41,045 nt of DNA from Clostridia bacterium (lineage in GTDB: Bacteria; Bacillota; Clostridia; Oscillospirales; Acutalibacteraceae): the NCBI GenBank assembly GCA_017938985.1, contig JAGBAK010000046.1, positions 1-41,045 on the forward strand, written 5' to 3'. A program made the position numbers and the translations under genes. Shown here piece by piece: positions 34,145-41,045 of the stretch. Position 1 is the first letter of the stretch. Every line of letters starts with the position of its first letter. The notes under the pieces are model-generated. The model was given only the letters and a program-made list of their open reading frames with translations, did not search any database and was not told the DNA's origin.

Positions 34145-35092
34145 TTATCTATCTTCCTTATCGTCAAGATGCTCTTTGAGAATGTATATAGGTCTGTTTT
34201 TGACCTGAACGTACATCTTTGAAAGGTATTCGCCGATGATGCCCAGGCAGAAAAGAACAAGTCCGCCGATAAGCAGCATCAGCGCAACAATTGTTGCGTA
34301 GCCGGGCACGTCAATGCCCCAGAATATTTTTTGAATAACAACAACGCCAAGGTATATGATTGAAACAAACGATGCAAACAGACCGATAAAGGTCGAGATT
34401 TTGAGCGGCATTGTTGAAAACGCAAATATGCCTTCGAGCGCATATTTGATAAGCTTGCGCACGCCCCATTTGGATTCGCCGCTTTCACGCTCTGCAACAG
34501 TGTAGGGGATATACTGAGTGTTAAAGCCGACGTAACTGAAAATGCCCTTTGAAAAGCGATGAAATTCCGACATCTGCAGGATTGCATCAACCATCGGACG
34601 CTTCATAAGCCTGAAATCCGATGCGCCGTTAACAAAATCAACGTCTGAAATCTTGTTGATAAACTTATAGAATGAAGATTTGACAAATGAAATGGCGGCG
34701 TTTTCTTTTCTCTTTTCCTGATAAGCCGTTACGCAGTCGAAATCCTCGTCGGAATTGAGCACGTCGAGCATTTCAAGCACAACCTCGGGTCTCTGCTGCA
34801 AATCGGCGTCTATAAGGCAGACAAGGTCGCCCTTTGCCTTTGTGAGACCTGCATAAATTGCCGACTCCTTGCCGAAGTTGCGGCTGAAGGTCAGCACCTG
34901 AACGTTGTTTTTGGAGTTAAGCTCGCTGTGAATATATTTAAGCTTTTGATAAGTTTTGTCTGTGCTGCCGTCATTGACAAACACGAACTCATAATCTTCA
35001 ACCTTGGTTTCAAAAACACGGTTTACTTCGTTGAAGAATTTTTCAACGTTTCCCTCTTCGTTGTAGCAGGGGACGATCAATGAAAGCTTCAT
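34145..35092 (-). CDS. Family 2 glycosyltransferase, GtrB/dolichol-phosphate-mannosyltransferase-like (315 aa)
   Basis: Such enzymes transfer a sugar from a nucleotide donor to undecaprenyl phosphate at the inner face of the membrane, supplying wall polymer or surface-glycan modification. Visible features are LIVPCYNEEGNV at the N-terminus, FVNDGSTD, the DAD metal motif in CLIDADLQ (D95, D97), NGASDFRLM and the GtrB-typical SGESKWG. Two membrane spans follow at about 228-252 and 264-290, and the tail is basic and acidic (KEHLDDKEDR). AGAGGT lies 6 nt before the ATG. It is a single-gene unit with a strong promoter; no flippase or acceptor transferase is adjacent. Confidence 0.92.
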   Translation of the reverse strand: MKLSLIVPCYNEEGNVEKFFNEVNRVFETKVEDYEFVFVNDGSTDKTYQKLKYIHSELNSKNNVQVLTFSRNFGKESAIYAGLTKAKGDLVCLIDADLQQRPEVVLEMLDVLNSDEDFDCVTAYQEKRKENAAISFVKSSFYKFINKISDVDFVNGASDFRLMKRPMVDAILQMSEFHRFSKGIFSYVGFNTQYIPYTVAERESGESKWGVRKLIKYALEGIFAFSTMPLKISTFIGLFASFVSIIYLGVVVIQKIFWGIDVPGYATIVALMLLIGGLVLFCLGIIGEYLSKMYVQVKNRPIYILKEHLDDKEDR

Positions 35093-35130
35093 TTTTTACC
35101 TCTGAATTCTAAAACTTTATATACAATAAT

Positions 35131-35159
35131 ATTATATCAATAGTTTTGTTAAAAGTCAA
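35131..35159 (-). promoter_or_regulatory. Sigma-A promoter for the glycosyltransferase gene
   Basis: On the minus strand TTGACT (35159-35154) and a perfect TATAAT (35136-35131) are separated by 17 nt. The -10 box is about 38 nt from the start codon. Confidence 0.85.
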
Positions 35160-35174
35160 CAAAGATACCGCTTG

Positions 35175-35202
35175 AAAGAAAAAGGCTCCCGAAGGAGCCT
35201 TT
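35175..35202 (-). terminator. Intrinsic terminator of the small-protein cluster
   Basis: On the minus strand the 9-bp stem AAAGGCTCC/GGAGCCTTT closes a TTCG tetraloop and is followed by TTTTTCTTTC. It begins 7 nt after the stop codon of the 251-aa gene and is a textbook intrinsic terminator. Confidence 0.9.
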
Positions 35203-35209
35203 GTTAATT

Positions 35210-35965
35210 TTAATCAAGAACGATTGCGTATTCAAGCTTGCCGGTGAGGTTCTTGAGGTTAGCAGCTATTGCCGAAATCTTGATTTGTGCGTTGCCAACC
35301 GTTACGCCAACGTCATAGTGCCAGGTACCGCCAACGATATGTCCGCTTGAGCTTACCTCGCAGATGATATAAGCGTTTGTGTATTCAAGCTTTATTGTTT
35401 CTCTGCCCGTTCTCAGCGTTACGCCAAGCTCGGCAAGTGCGTGGTCAATGCCGCCGAGTGTGCCTATGCCTCTTGAAACGGGACCGCCGTAATACTGTGT
35501 GCCGTCGGGTCCGTCAATCTGGTCTCTGAGATAAATGGCAACGTAGGTTTTGCCGTCGTCGGTTTCATATATGCCGGCTGATGTGACGTCGCTTGCAAGC
35601 AGGTTGCCTTTGCCGGGAACGTAGTCCACTTTGTAATTGTTGTGATCAAGAGCTCTGTCGATTATGGGTTCGGCAACTTTGAGTATTGTGCCTATTGCGC
35701 CGTCGCCGTCGATTGCGCTGATGAGCTTTATTTTCTGTTCACCGTCGAGTGATGTGTTGTATATGCGGCTCTTTTTAACGGCGTCGTTATAGAATGAAAC
35801 AACTTCTTCGGCGTCGCTTGTAATGCATTCGCCAATGGAATATTCGGGCAGCTCAAGTCTTGCGTAGGGGTCTTCGGCAGGCGGTGCGGAGGGGATAATG
35901 AAACTGATGATTGACATAATGACCGACGTGAAAATTGAAACGATTTTTGCGATTAATGCTGACAT
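35210..35965 (-). CDS. Secreted or membrane-anchored protein of unknown function (251 aa)
   Basis: I do not recognise the family. The N-terminus is a hydrophobic segment (about residues 4-26, ending IIPSAPPAED) that could be a signal anchor or uncleaved signal peptide; the rest is soluble and probably outside the membrane. The sequence contains a helical part (EEVVSFYNDAVKKSR), then a beta-rich C-terminal half with YYGGPVSRGIGTLGGID and repeated Gly-flanked strands. The only cysteines are two isolated ones. AAGGAG lies 9 nt before the ATG. It is the last gene of a minus-strand cluster of small membrane proteins and is followed by a strong terminator. Confidence 0.75.
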   Translation of the reverse strand: MSALIAKIVSIFTSVIMSIISFIIPSAPPAEDPYARLELPEYSIGECITSDAEEVVSFYNDAVKKSRIYNTSLDGEQKIKLISAIDGDGAIGTILKVAEPIIDRALDHNNYKVDYVPGKGNLLASDVTSAGIYETDDGKTYVAIYLRDQIDGPDGTQYYGGPVSRGIGTLGGIDHALAELGVTLRTGRETIKLEYTNAYIICEVSSSGHIVGGTWHYDVGVTVGNAQIKISAIAANLKNLTGKLEYAIVLD

Positions 35966-36037
35966 AATAATATCTCCTTAAAAGTTAGAATTAATATTTA
36001 TCGGCTGCCGCCGACAGCTTTTTAAAACGGGTTTACG

Positions 36038-36277
36038 TTATTCAGGTTTATTTTCTGATTTGGTACGGTTTTTTTCTTTTATGCCCATTGCGGCAACAAC
36101 AAGACCTGCAATGCCGATGATGAACATTATTGAGGAAAAGATTGCGCCTGCAAAAAGACCCAAATCGTCCGAGCTGGGTAACGGCGTTGAGCGCAGCACG
36201 GTTGTGATGTTATAAAGCTCAACAAACTTTGACATACCTACAACAAACATTGCAATTCCGAGAATCAGTTTTTTCAT
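36038..36277 (-). CDS. Small two-span membrane protein (79 aa)
   Basis: The ATG at 36277 has AGAGGTGA about 6 nt upstream, so it is preferred over an in-frame TTG six bases earlier. The protein has two hydrophobic spans, MKKLILGIAMFVVGMS at the N-terminus and FSSIMFIIGIAGLVVAAMG in the second half, then a charged tail (KEKNRTKSENKPE). It is a paralogue of the 77-aa protein two genes upstream: both begin MKKLI-G-AMF-VG and end with a similar second span. Function unknown. Confidence 0.75.
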   Translation of the reverse strand: MKKLILGIAMFVVGMSKFVELYNITTVLRSTPLPSSDDLGLFAGAIFSSIMFIIGIAGLVVAAMGIKEKNRTKSENKPE

Positions 36278-36283
36278 TTTCAA

Positions 36284-36409
36284 TCACCTCTCTTCACTTT
36301 TTTTGTTTTTGAAGTGTTCTTTGAACTTTCTGAAAGGCATACTGTAATCTATGTTATATGCGTCGGTCAGAGCGAGCATAAAGCCGACGCCGAAAACAGT
36401 TTTTTTCAT
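36284..36409 (-). CDS. Very small protein in the membrane-protein cluster (41 aa)
   Basis: The frame runs from ATG 36409 to TGA 36286-36284. GAGGT lies about 7 nt before the ATG and overlaps the stop of the preceding gene; the TGA overlaps the ribosome binding site of the next gene. This tight fit on both sides supports a real gene. The product begins MKKTVFGVGFMLAL, like the paralogous neighbours, but then turns into a basic, soluble tail (PFRKFKEHFKNKK). It may be a small regulatory or membrane-surface peptide, or a remnant of a third paralogue that lost its second span. Confidence 0.6.
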   Translation of the reverse strand: MKKTVFGVGFMLALTDAYNIDYSMPFRKFKEHFKNKKSEER

Positions 36410-36419
36410 ATATGTTACC

Positions 36420-36653
36420 TCACTTGTTGCTTTTTTCGCGGGTGAATGCGCCGATAAGAGCTATGACAAGACCGATTGCCGAAAAAATTGAAACTCCCAG
36501 AACAAACCACGTGAACTCAGGATAAGTTATGACGGGATTATAATAACCGTAAGCGGCATAAAGAAAATTGTTGTGTGCTTTTAAAGCAAGAATTGCAAAA
36601 ATTGAAGAAATACCAACAATAAACATCGCCAAGCCGACAATTAATTTTTTCAT
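36420..36653 (-). CDS. Small two-span membrane protein (77 aa)
   Basis: It begins MKKLIVGLAMFIVGIS and has a second span near residues 48-69 (TWFVLGVSIFSAIGLVIALIG) with a short charged tail (TREKSNK). The loop between is aromatic-rich (FLYAAYGYYNPVITYPEF). It is a paralogue of the 79-aa protein downstream. Its start overlaps the upstream gene by 4 nt (ATGA), indicating translational coupling. Function unknown. Confidence 0.78.
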   Translation of the reverse strand: MKKLIVGLAMFIVGISSIFAILALKAHNNFLYAAYGYYNPVITYPEFTWFVLGVSIFSAIGLVIALIGAFTREKSNK

Positions 36654-37042
36654 TGTTTATTCTCCTTCTTGATTTTACTCTTAATCTTTTTGAAAGCCTT
36701 AAAAATCAGAATTGCCAGAAACTGAACAAGCAGAACGGTGAGTGCAAGCACAATAACGTAAGAAATTGAAGAGAGCGGACAGAACCAGCTTTCATCAAAG
36801 CCGTTGTTCACTACAGACGTTATAATGAGCGATATCAGAAGTCCGATGCTGTTGCCTGCAAGCATTTCGGGAACTTTTTTCTTGTCATACCAGGCAAAAG
36901 CCAGAACTGCGATTACGGATGCAACAACAGCGGCAACCCAGCTTGCTTCGTCGTTCAGATAGTAATCTGTTGCAAGAAGGATGAACGGAAAAGGAATGCA
37001 AAAAGGAAGTGCGTATACTGCTTTCATAATATTGTTTTTCAT
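36650..37042 (-). CDS. Membrane protein of unknown function (130 aa)
   Basis: It has about four hydrophobic spans (near residues 8-25, 34-50, 64-80 and 92-114) and a strongly basic C-terminal tail (KAFKKIKSKIKKENK) that should lie in the cytoplasm. AAGGAG lies 8 nt before the ATG. It opens the cluster of small proteins and overlaps the next gene by 4 nt. I do not recognise a family. Confidence 0.78.
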   Translation of the reverse strand: MKNNIMKAVYALPFCIPFPFILLATDYYLNDEASWVAAVVASVIAVLAFAWYDKKKVPEMLAGNSIGLLISLIITSVVNNGFDESWFCPLSSISYVIVLALTVLLVQFLAILIFKAFKKIKSKIKKENKQ

Positions 37043-37099
37043 AGTCTTTTCTCCTTGTGTGATAATGGTTTTCTATGTTTAAAACTCCTCGTTTGTTTA

Positions 37100-37140
37100 C
37101 TGAAAAGCGGCGGTATCGCAGCACCGATATTTTCCGCCGC
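37100..37140 (-). terminator. Possible terminator of the BNR protein gene
   Basis: On the minus strand GCGGCGG pairs with CCGCCGC (arms 37134-37140 and 37107-37113), with an inner TATCG/CGATA stem and a GTGCTG loop. TTTTCAG follows. It is about 35 nt after the BNR gene stop and 60 nt before the small-protein cluster, so it may separate the two units. The U-tract is short. Confidence 0.55.
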
Positions 37141-37174
37141 CGTCACGGTTTTCTCTCACGTTGCTGATATTTAA

Positions 37175-38350
37175 TCAGCCTTCAAATTCGATAAAAGCGT
37201 ATTTAATCTGAACTCTGTTGTATGTGTAGGTGATAAAAAGCTCGTTGCCGTCAGCAATGATTGCGGGGTATGAAAATTCAGAGAAGATGTTAATGGGTGT
37301 TGATTCAAGAACTGTTACGTCTTCCCATGTTTTGCCGTTATCCTTTGAAACGGCAAGCGAAAGCTTGTTGCGTATGCCTGAAGTTCTGATGGGGTTATAT
37401 GCAAGCCAGAGCCAGCCGTTATCGGTCATAACGCAGTCAATGCCGCTGTTGTTGTTGTAAACACCTGTTGAATATGCTTTGCTCCATGTGTAGCCGCCGT
37501 CAAAGGAATCGCTTCTGTAGATATAGCCTGACTTTGTTCTGAACATTGCGTGAATGCCTTCGTCGCTTTCCCAGATTGTGGGCTGAATCATCTGAACCTC
37601 TTTGCCATTTTCGTCAACAGCTTCAACGTAAGCTGTTTTTGTAAATGTCTTGCCGCCGTCTGTTGAAATGTCAAAGAAGGCTTTCCAGCTGCCCTGCTCT
37701 GTTGAAGCGGGAGCAATGATGGTGCCGTCGGACGTTACAAAGATTTTGTTTCTGACGGGACCTCTGCCGCCGCTTGTGTCACCCTCAACAAGCACCTTGG
37801 GAGCAGTCCAGGTTTTGCCGCCGTCAAAAGAATCAACGTACTTTGTGACCCAGATTTTTGTATCCTTGCCGACTTTATAATAAAGTCTTACGAATGAGCC
37901 GAAATCGTGAAGAACGGGATTCCAGTGAGCCTGATCGTCTGTTGTTTCGATAACCTTTGCGTCACTCCATTCGCCGTCATAAATTGCGTACCAGATTCTT
38001 ACGTCGCTGCCGCCTTCGCCCGAGCCGCCGAACCAGGCTGAAATGAGGTTGCCGTTTGCGAGCTTAACAACTGTTGAAGCGTGGGAGCTGTTGAAGAATT
38101 CTCTTTTGCCGAAGATTTCGCCCTGTTCCATTGTGAATTCAACGCTGCTTTCTTCTTCGACAGAAGCGCCGAGCAGATTCATAACGGCTCTGAAATAGTC
38201 TGTGATTTTTTCAAAGAAAGAAAGCGATGTTTTTTCTTCAAGCGGAAGAACGTCTGCCTGAGTTTTTGCTGCCGAAGCGGTTGCCGCCGCAGTAGCCATA
38301 ATTGATGCTGCAAGAATAAGTGCGATTGCTTTTGATACTGTGTTTTTCAT
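37175..38350 (-). CDS. Secreted BNR/Asp-box protein of the sialidase superfamily (391 aa)
   Basis: The start at 38350 has GGAGG about 8 nt upstream and opens a clear signal peptide (MKNTVSKAIALIL, then Ala-rich, cleavage near ASA-A). Upstream in-frame codons are not preceded by such a site. The mature protein is a six-bladed-propeller type with four Asp-box motifs: SFDGGKTW, STDGGKTF, SFDGGYTW and SKDNGKTW. It opens with SHASTVVKLANGNLISAWFGG, typical of the BNR_2 group. I do not see the FRIP/YRIP arginine motif of true GH33 sialidases, so annotation as a sialidase would be risky. Related propellers include polysaccharide lyases and other glycan-active enzymes. It is probably extracellular and acts on a host or plant glycan. 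Confidence 0.82.
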   Translation of the reverse strand: MKNTVSKAIALILAASIMATAAATASAAKTQADVLPLEEKTSLSFFEKITDYFRAVMNLLGASVEEESSVEFTMEQGEIFGKREFFNSSHASTVVKLANGNLISAWFGGSGEGGSDVRIWYAIYDGEWSDAKVIETTDDQAHWNPVLHDFGSFVRLYYKVGKDTKIWVTKYVDSFDGGKTWTAPKVLVEGDTSGGRGPVRNKIFVTSDGTIIAPASTEQGSWKAFFDISTDGGKTFTKTAYVEAVDENGKEVQMIQPTIWESDEGIHAMFRTKSGYIYRSDSFDGGYTWSKAYSTGVYNNNSGIDCVMTDNGWLWLAYNPIRTSGIRNKLSLAVSKDNGKTWEDVTVLESTPINIFSEFSYPAIIADGNELFITYTYNRVQIKYAFIEFEG

Positions 38351-38497
38351 TTTATTTACCTCCGAAATTTGTTTGTTTTTTTGGCCTTTCACCTTAATGA
38401 CGAAACAAAAACGGAGTTGGTCTAAAGAAATTTGAAATTTTTTTGAAAACTTTTTATTTTTTTTGAAAAACCGATATTCTCAGCTTCAGAATCCATA
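38351..38497 (-). other. AT-rich leader of the BNR gene
   Basis: This stretch carries no gene. It is rich in runs of A and T, and on the minus strand contains the phrase AACTCCG-TTTTTGTTT-CGTC about 50 nt before the start codon, reminiscent of ECF-sigma -10 (CGTC) elements. The spacing does not fit well, so I do not call a promoter. It probably contains the BNR gene promoter. Confidence 0.35.
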
Positions 38498-38719
38498 TCG
38501 ACAAGTTGTGAGTGTTGAGAAAGGAAGTCAGACGGTGTTTTCTTCGACAGAAGGCGTACAAAGGTACGTCGATGGGAGAAAAAACGCCGAGTAAACAAAA
38601 GATTTTATTTCTTTATACGGGTCGTCAGGGTCGCCGACCCCTACAATTAAATTCAGCGGGAACAAGCAGCTTCCCTGCTTTTAATTTTTTGTTTATGTTC
38701 TGACGACTTTATCGACAGT
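38498..38719 (-). repeat. Dispersed intergenic element, long copy D (inverted)
   Basis: Read on the minus strand from 38719, it begins ACTGTCGATAAAGTCG, then CATAAACAAAAA, GCAGGGAAGCTGC and ATTTAATTGTAGGGG with GGCGACCC. It continues with GGCGTTTTTTC, the central CGTACCTTTGTACG palindrome, GAAGAAAACACC and CTTCCTTTCTCAACA. The order matches copy C throughout. It lies between the BNR gene and the LRR gene terminator. Confidence 0.65.
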
Positions 38720-38721
38720 TA

Positions 38722-38747
38722 AAAAGAGCCCCCGGGGGAGCTCTTTT
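38722..38747 (-). terminator. Intrinsic terminator of the LRR protein gene
   Basis: On the minus strand AAAGAGC-CCCC pairs with GGGG-GCTCTTT, with one bulged T, and TTTTTAAC follows. It begins 11 nt after the stop codon. A/T runs flank both sides, so it could act in both directions. Confidence 0.85.
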
Positions 38748-38758
38748 ATATTATTGTA

Positions 38759-41045
38759 TTAATACCAAAGGAAGCCGAGCAGCAGTATGCGGATAATCAT
38801 CTGCCACCAGGTGTATTCAACGGTAACGTTGAATTGAACGGTTACGCCCTCATACTCAACCGAAACGGTCTGAGTGCCGACCTTGTTGGGGTTATAGCCC
38901 GTAATCTTCATCTTGCTTGTGTCGCTTACAACGGACCAGTTGCCGCCGTCGTCGGTAACAAGAAGTGAAAGACCGCTTACGTCGAGAGCTTCTTTATAAG
39001 AATATCTGAGCTTCGCAGGGGCAGTTTCAAGGGTGATGTAAGCCTTTGCATAAATCTCAAATCGGCTGAATCTGTCAACGGTTAAGGTGATAATTCCGTC
39101 AACAGGGGATACGTAGATTTTGTCATACAGTTCGTCTTTGTGATAGTGGAAGATAAGGAATTCACGGCAGGACTCAAAACCTTCGGGTACGGGGAAGCTG
39201 ACTTCAACGGTCTTGCCTTCCTGAGGCTGAATTTCGCTTGTTTTACCTTCATCATCTGTATAGGTGAATCCGATATCCATAAGCTTAACAGCTTTGAGTA
39301 CGCTTTCGCTGTCCTTGATGAGAATTGCACCCTGTTCTCTGTTGATGTCAATATCGTCAACAACAAGGTCAACGTCGCAGCCTTCTTCAAAGCAGTCTTC
39401 GTCAAACTTTACGGTTACGCCGTATGTGTTTTCTTTCATATTCTTTTCAAAGAAAGGCTCAAGAACAACGTTTCTGTCAGGCATAACGCTGATGTCAACC
39501 TTTTTGCCTGCAGCGTCAATCCAAGAGGCAAAGTCGAGACCGTCCTTAACGGGAGTTATGGGGCAGCTGAGCTTTTCGCCGGGGTTGAGAATATAGGTGT
39601 ATTCCTTGTCGGGATAAACAAACGTTACGTAATGTGCGCCGTCGGGAATGGGTTCGTTATAGGTGTGGCTGCAATCCTTGCAGCTGTAGCTGATCTTTGT
39701 GTCTGAAACGGAAACCTCAAAATCGTGACCGATTTTTGCCTTGTTGTTTTCTTCGGCAATATTTGAGCATTCGGAGCAGACGTATACGTTTTTGCCCTGT
39801 GACGTGCAGTCGGAATCTGTTGATGAAGAGAGAACAAAGCGGCTGTCGAGGCAGAGCTTTCTGCTTGAAGCGTAGTGCCAGTCAAGTGTTACGCTTTCGT
39901 TGCAGGGGCAGGTGAATTCCTTTTTGCCCATCTGGCTGCAGGTAGGAGTTGCCGTGATTGTCTGTTTGTAATCGTGAACGTGGTCCGTATCCTTGTGGTC
40001 AAAGTGAACGGTTATATTCCTGAGTGCTTCGTCGTCAGCAACCGCAAAGCCGTTCCACTGTTCTTCCGTACCTTCAAAATAGATGTCGCGGATATTGTAA
40101 CCGTCAAAAGCATTATCGCCGATAAACGTTATGCTTGCAGGGATAACAATTGCCGCAAGATTCTGGGCACTTATAAAAGCGCCTGCGTTGAGTTTTTCCA
40201 CAGTGTCGGGAACAACGAAAACGGAGCCTGTTTTTGCGGCAGGGTAGTAAATAAGGTTTTTGCCGTTTGCGCTGTAAACAACGTTGTCAACGGTTTGATA
40301 ATATTTATTTTCGGAGTCAATATTAATCTCTTTAAGAGCAATGCAGTTTGCGAAGGATTTGCCGTAGACGTATTTGATTGTTGCGGGAAGATTAACGGTT
40401 TCAAGGCTTCTGCAATCCATAAGTGCTTCGGTATCAATCTCATAGGCATTGGGTGAAAACGTTACGCTTTCAAGACCGTAGCAATAGCGAAGAACTTCGG
40501 TGCTTACGTATCTTACCTTTGAGGGGAAAGTGAAGTCTTTAAGTGAGTAGCACTGATAAAATGCGGTGTCGCCGATCTGCATGATATTTTCGTGAAGATT
40601 GATTTCTTCAAGAGCAAAGCATCTTGAAAAGGCGTTGGGACCGATGAATCTGAGAGAATCGTTCAGAACAACCTTTTTAAGATTGAAGCATTCCTTGAAG
40701 CTGTTGGACGTAACCTCATCAAGGTTTGCCGGCATTGTAAATTCCGTAAGACCCGTACACCAGTGGAAAACGCCTGCGCCGAACGATTCAACGCTGTCGG
40801 GAAGACTGACTTCGGTCAGGCTGAAGCAAGCGTTGAACATCCAGTCTGAAATGTGGAGCGTACCTTCGGGAGCAGCTGCACGGTAAAGGTTTGTGCAATA
40901 AGAAAAAGCGCTGATGCCGAATTTGGTTCCGGGGTTAAGCCAGGAAACGTCTTCAAGGTTTATTGCGCCCATAAAAGCGGAGCTCTGAACCTCGGTGATA
41001 TATGCGGGGATTGTGTAAACGGGGCGTTTGTTGCCTGCAGGGTAA
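38759..41045 (-). CDS. BspA-type leucine-rich-repeat surface protein, N-terminus beyond the window
   Basis: The frame is open to the right edge, giving 761 visible residues; the true start lies outside. The first 320 or so visible residues are BspA/TpLRR repeats of about 23 aa (ISxxAFxxCxxLxxVxLPxx pattern), followed by a longer-spaced repeat around VVYSANGKNLIYYPA. Next is a Cys-rich part with CSQMGKKEFTCPC, CTSQGKNVYVCSECS and YSCKDC, likely structural zinc-ribbon-like units. One InlB B-type repeat follows (YVTFVYPDKEYTY...DFASWIDAAG), then an Ig-like domain (LETAPAKLRYSYKEALDVSG to VEYEGVTVQFNVTV). The protein ends in a hydrophobic tail WWQMIIRILLLGFLWY that may anchor it in the membrane. 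BspA-like LRR proteins are surface adhesins or receptors in gut and oral bacteria. Confidence 0.87.
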   Translation of the reverse strand, partial: YPAGNKRPVYTIPAYITEVQSSAFMGAINLEDVSWLNPGTKFGISAFSYCTNLYRAAAPEGTLHISDWMFNACFSLTEVSLPDSVESFGAGVFHWCTGLTEFTMPANLDEVTSNSFKECFNLKKVVLNDSLRFIGPNAFSRCFALEEINLHENIMQIGDTAFYQCYSLKDFTFPSKVRYVSTEVLRYCYGLESVTFSPNAYEIDTEALMDCRSLETVNLPATIKYVYGKSFANCIALKEINIDSENKYYQTVDNVVYSANGKNLIYYPAAKTGSVFVVPDTVEKLNAGAFISAQNLAAIVIPASITFIGDNAFDGYNIRDIYFEGTEEQWNGFAVADDEALRNITVHFDHKDTDHVHDYKQTITATPTCSQMGKKEFTCPCNESVTLDWHYASSRKLCLDSRFVLSSSTDSDCTSQGKNVYVCSECSNIAEENNKAKIGHDFEVSVSDTKISYSCKDCSHTYNEPIPDGAHYVTFVYPDKEYTYILNPGEKLSCPITPVKDGLDFASWIDAAGKKVDISVMPDRNVVLEPFFEKNMKENTYGVTVKFDEDCFEEGCDVDLVVDDIDINREQGAILIKDSESVLKAVKLMDIGFTYTDDEGKTSEIQPQEGKTVEVSFPVPEGFESCREFLIFHYHKDELYDKIYVSPVDGIITLTVDRFSRFEIYAKAYITLETAPAKLRYSYKEALDVSGLSLLVTDDGGNWSVVSDTSKMKITGYNPNKVGTQTVSVEYEGVTVQFNVTVEYTWWQMIIRILLLGFLWY

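Noticed and set aside
38395-38430. ECF-sigma promoter for the BNR gene (CGTC -10 element)
   Set aside because: The candidate -35 AAC is about 13 nt away, shorter than the usual 16-17, and no ECF gene is nearby.

Overview
The window reads as chromosomal DNA of an uncultured gut-type Bacillota, class Clostridia, most likely Oscillospirales/Ruminococcaceae. The evidence is a Gram-positive PolC, the pyrH-frr-uppS-cdsA-dxr-rseP-ispG-polC gene order, dockerin-bearing InlB-repeat surface proteins, purine-rich Shine-Dalgarno sites and sigma-A-type promoters. The genus assignment is inference. Both outer genes are cut by the window edges.

Region 1 (1-14433, + strand) holds three consecutive genes for very large, acidic, secreted repeat proteins: one 5'-incomplete, one of 2299 aa and one of 1940 aa. 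The two complete proteins have a signal peptide, an N-terminal beta-rich module that looks cohesin-like (one copy in the first, two in the second), then long arrays of InlB B-type (Flg_new) repeats interleaved with MucBP-like units. All three end in the same C-terminal pair: a conserved module of about 80 residues followed by a type I dockerin with two calcium-loop motifs. No sortase, SLH or other wall anchor is visible. This array is the most unusual part of the window and could be a self-assembling or scaffold-bound surface system.

Region 2 (14434-17172) is a repeat-rich intergenic stretch, a divergent GH89 alpha-N-acetylglucosaminidase gene without a signal peptide, and two back-to-back sigma-A promoters.

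Region 3 (17200-29814) is the housekeeping operon: UMP kinase, ribosome recycling factor, undecaprenyl-PP synthase, CDP-DAG synthase, DXP reductoisomerase, site-2 protease and IspG. A terminator-like hairpin follows, then polC, then a condensation-fold acyltransferase and a zinc-ribbon six-TM protein in a 1-nt overlapping pair. Lipid carrier and isoprenoid steps (dxr, ispG, uppS) and phospholipid synthesis (cdsA) are grouped together.

Region 4 (29822-33871) has its own promoter and encodes an M20 peptidase, a glycerate 2-kinase, a secreted alpha/beta hydrolase and a flavin-binding split-barrel protein, tightly packed. It converges on a GtrB-like glycosyltransferase. The approximately 240 bp between the two convergent genes is filled by a dispersed repeat element and bounded by mirror-image hairpins.

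Region 5 (35175-41045, - strand) holds a compact cluster of one secreted and four small, mostly membrane, proteins of unknown function (including a 41-aa gene), a secreted BNR/Asp-box protein of the sialidase superfamily, another copy of the dispersed repeat, and a 3' portion of a BspA-type leucine-rich-repeat surface protein running off the right edge. No tRNA, rRNA, CRISPR array, transposase or prophage gene was seen.
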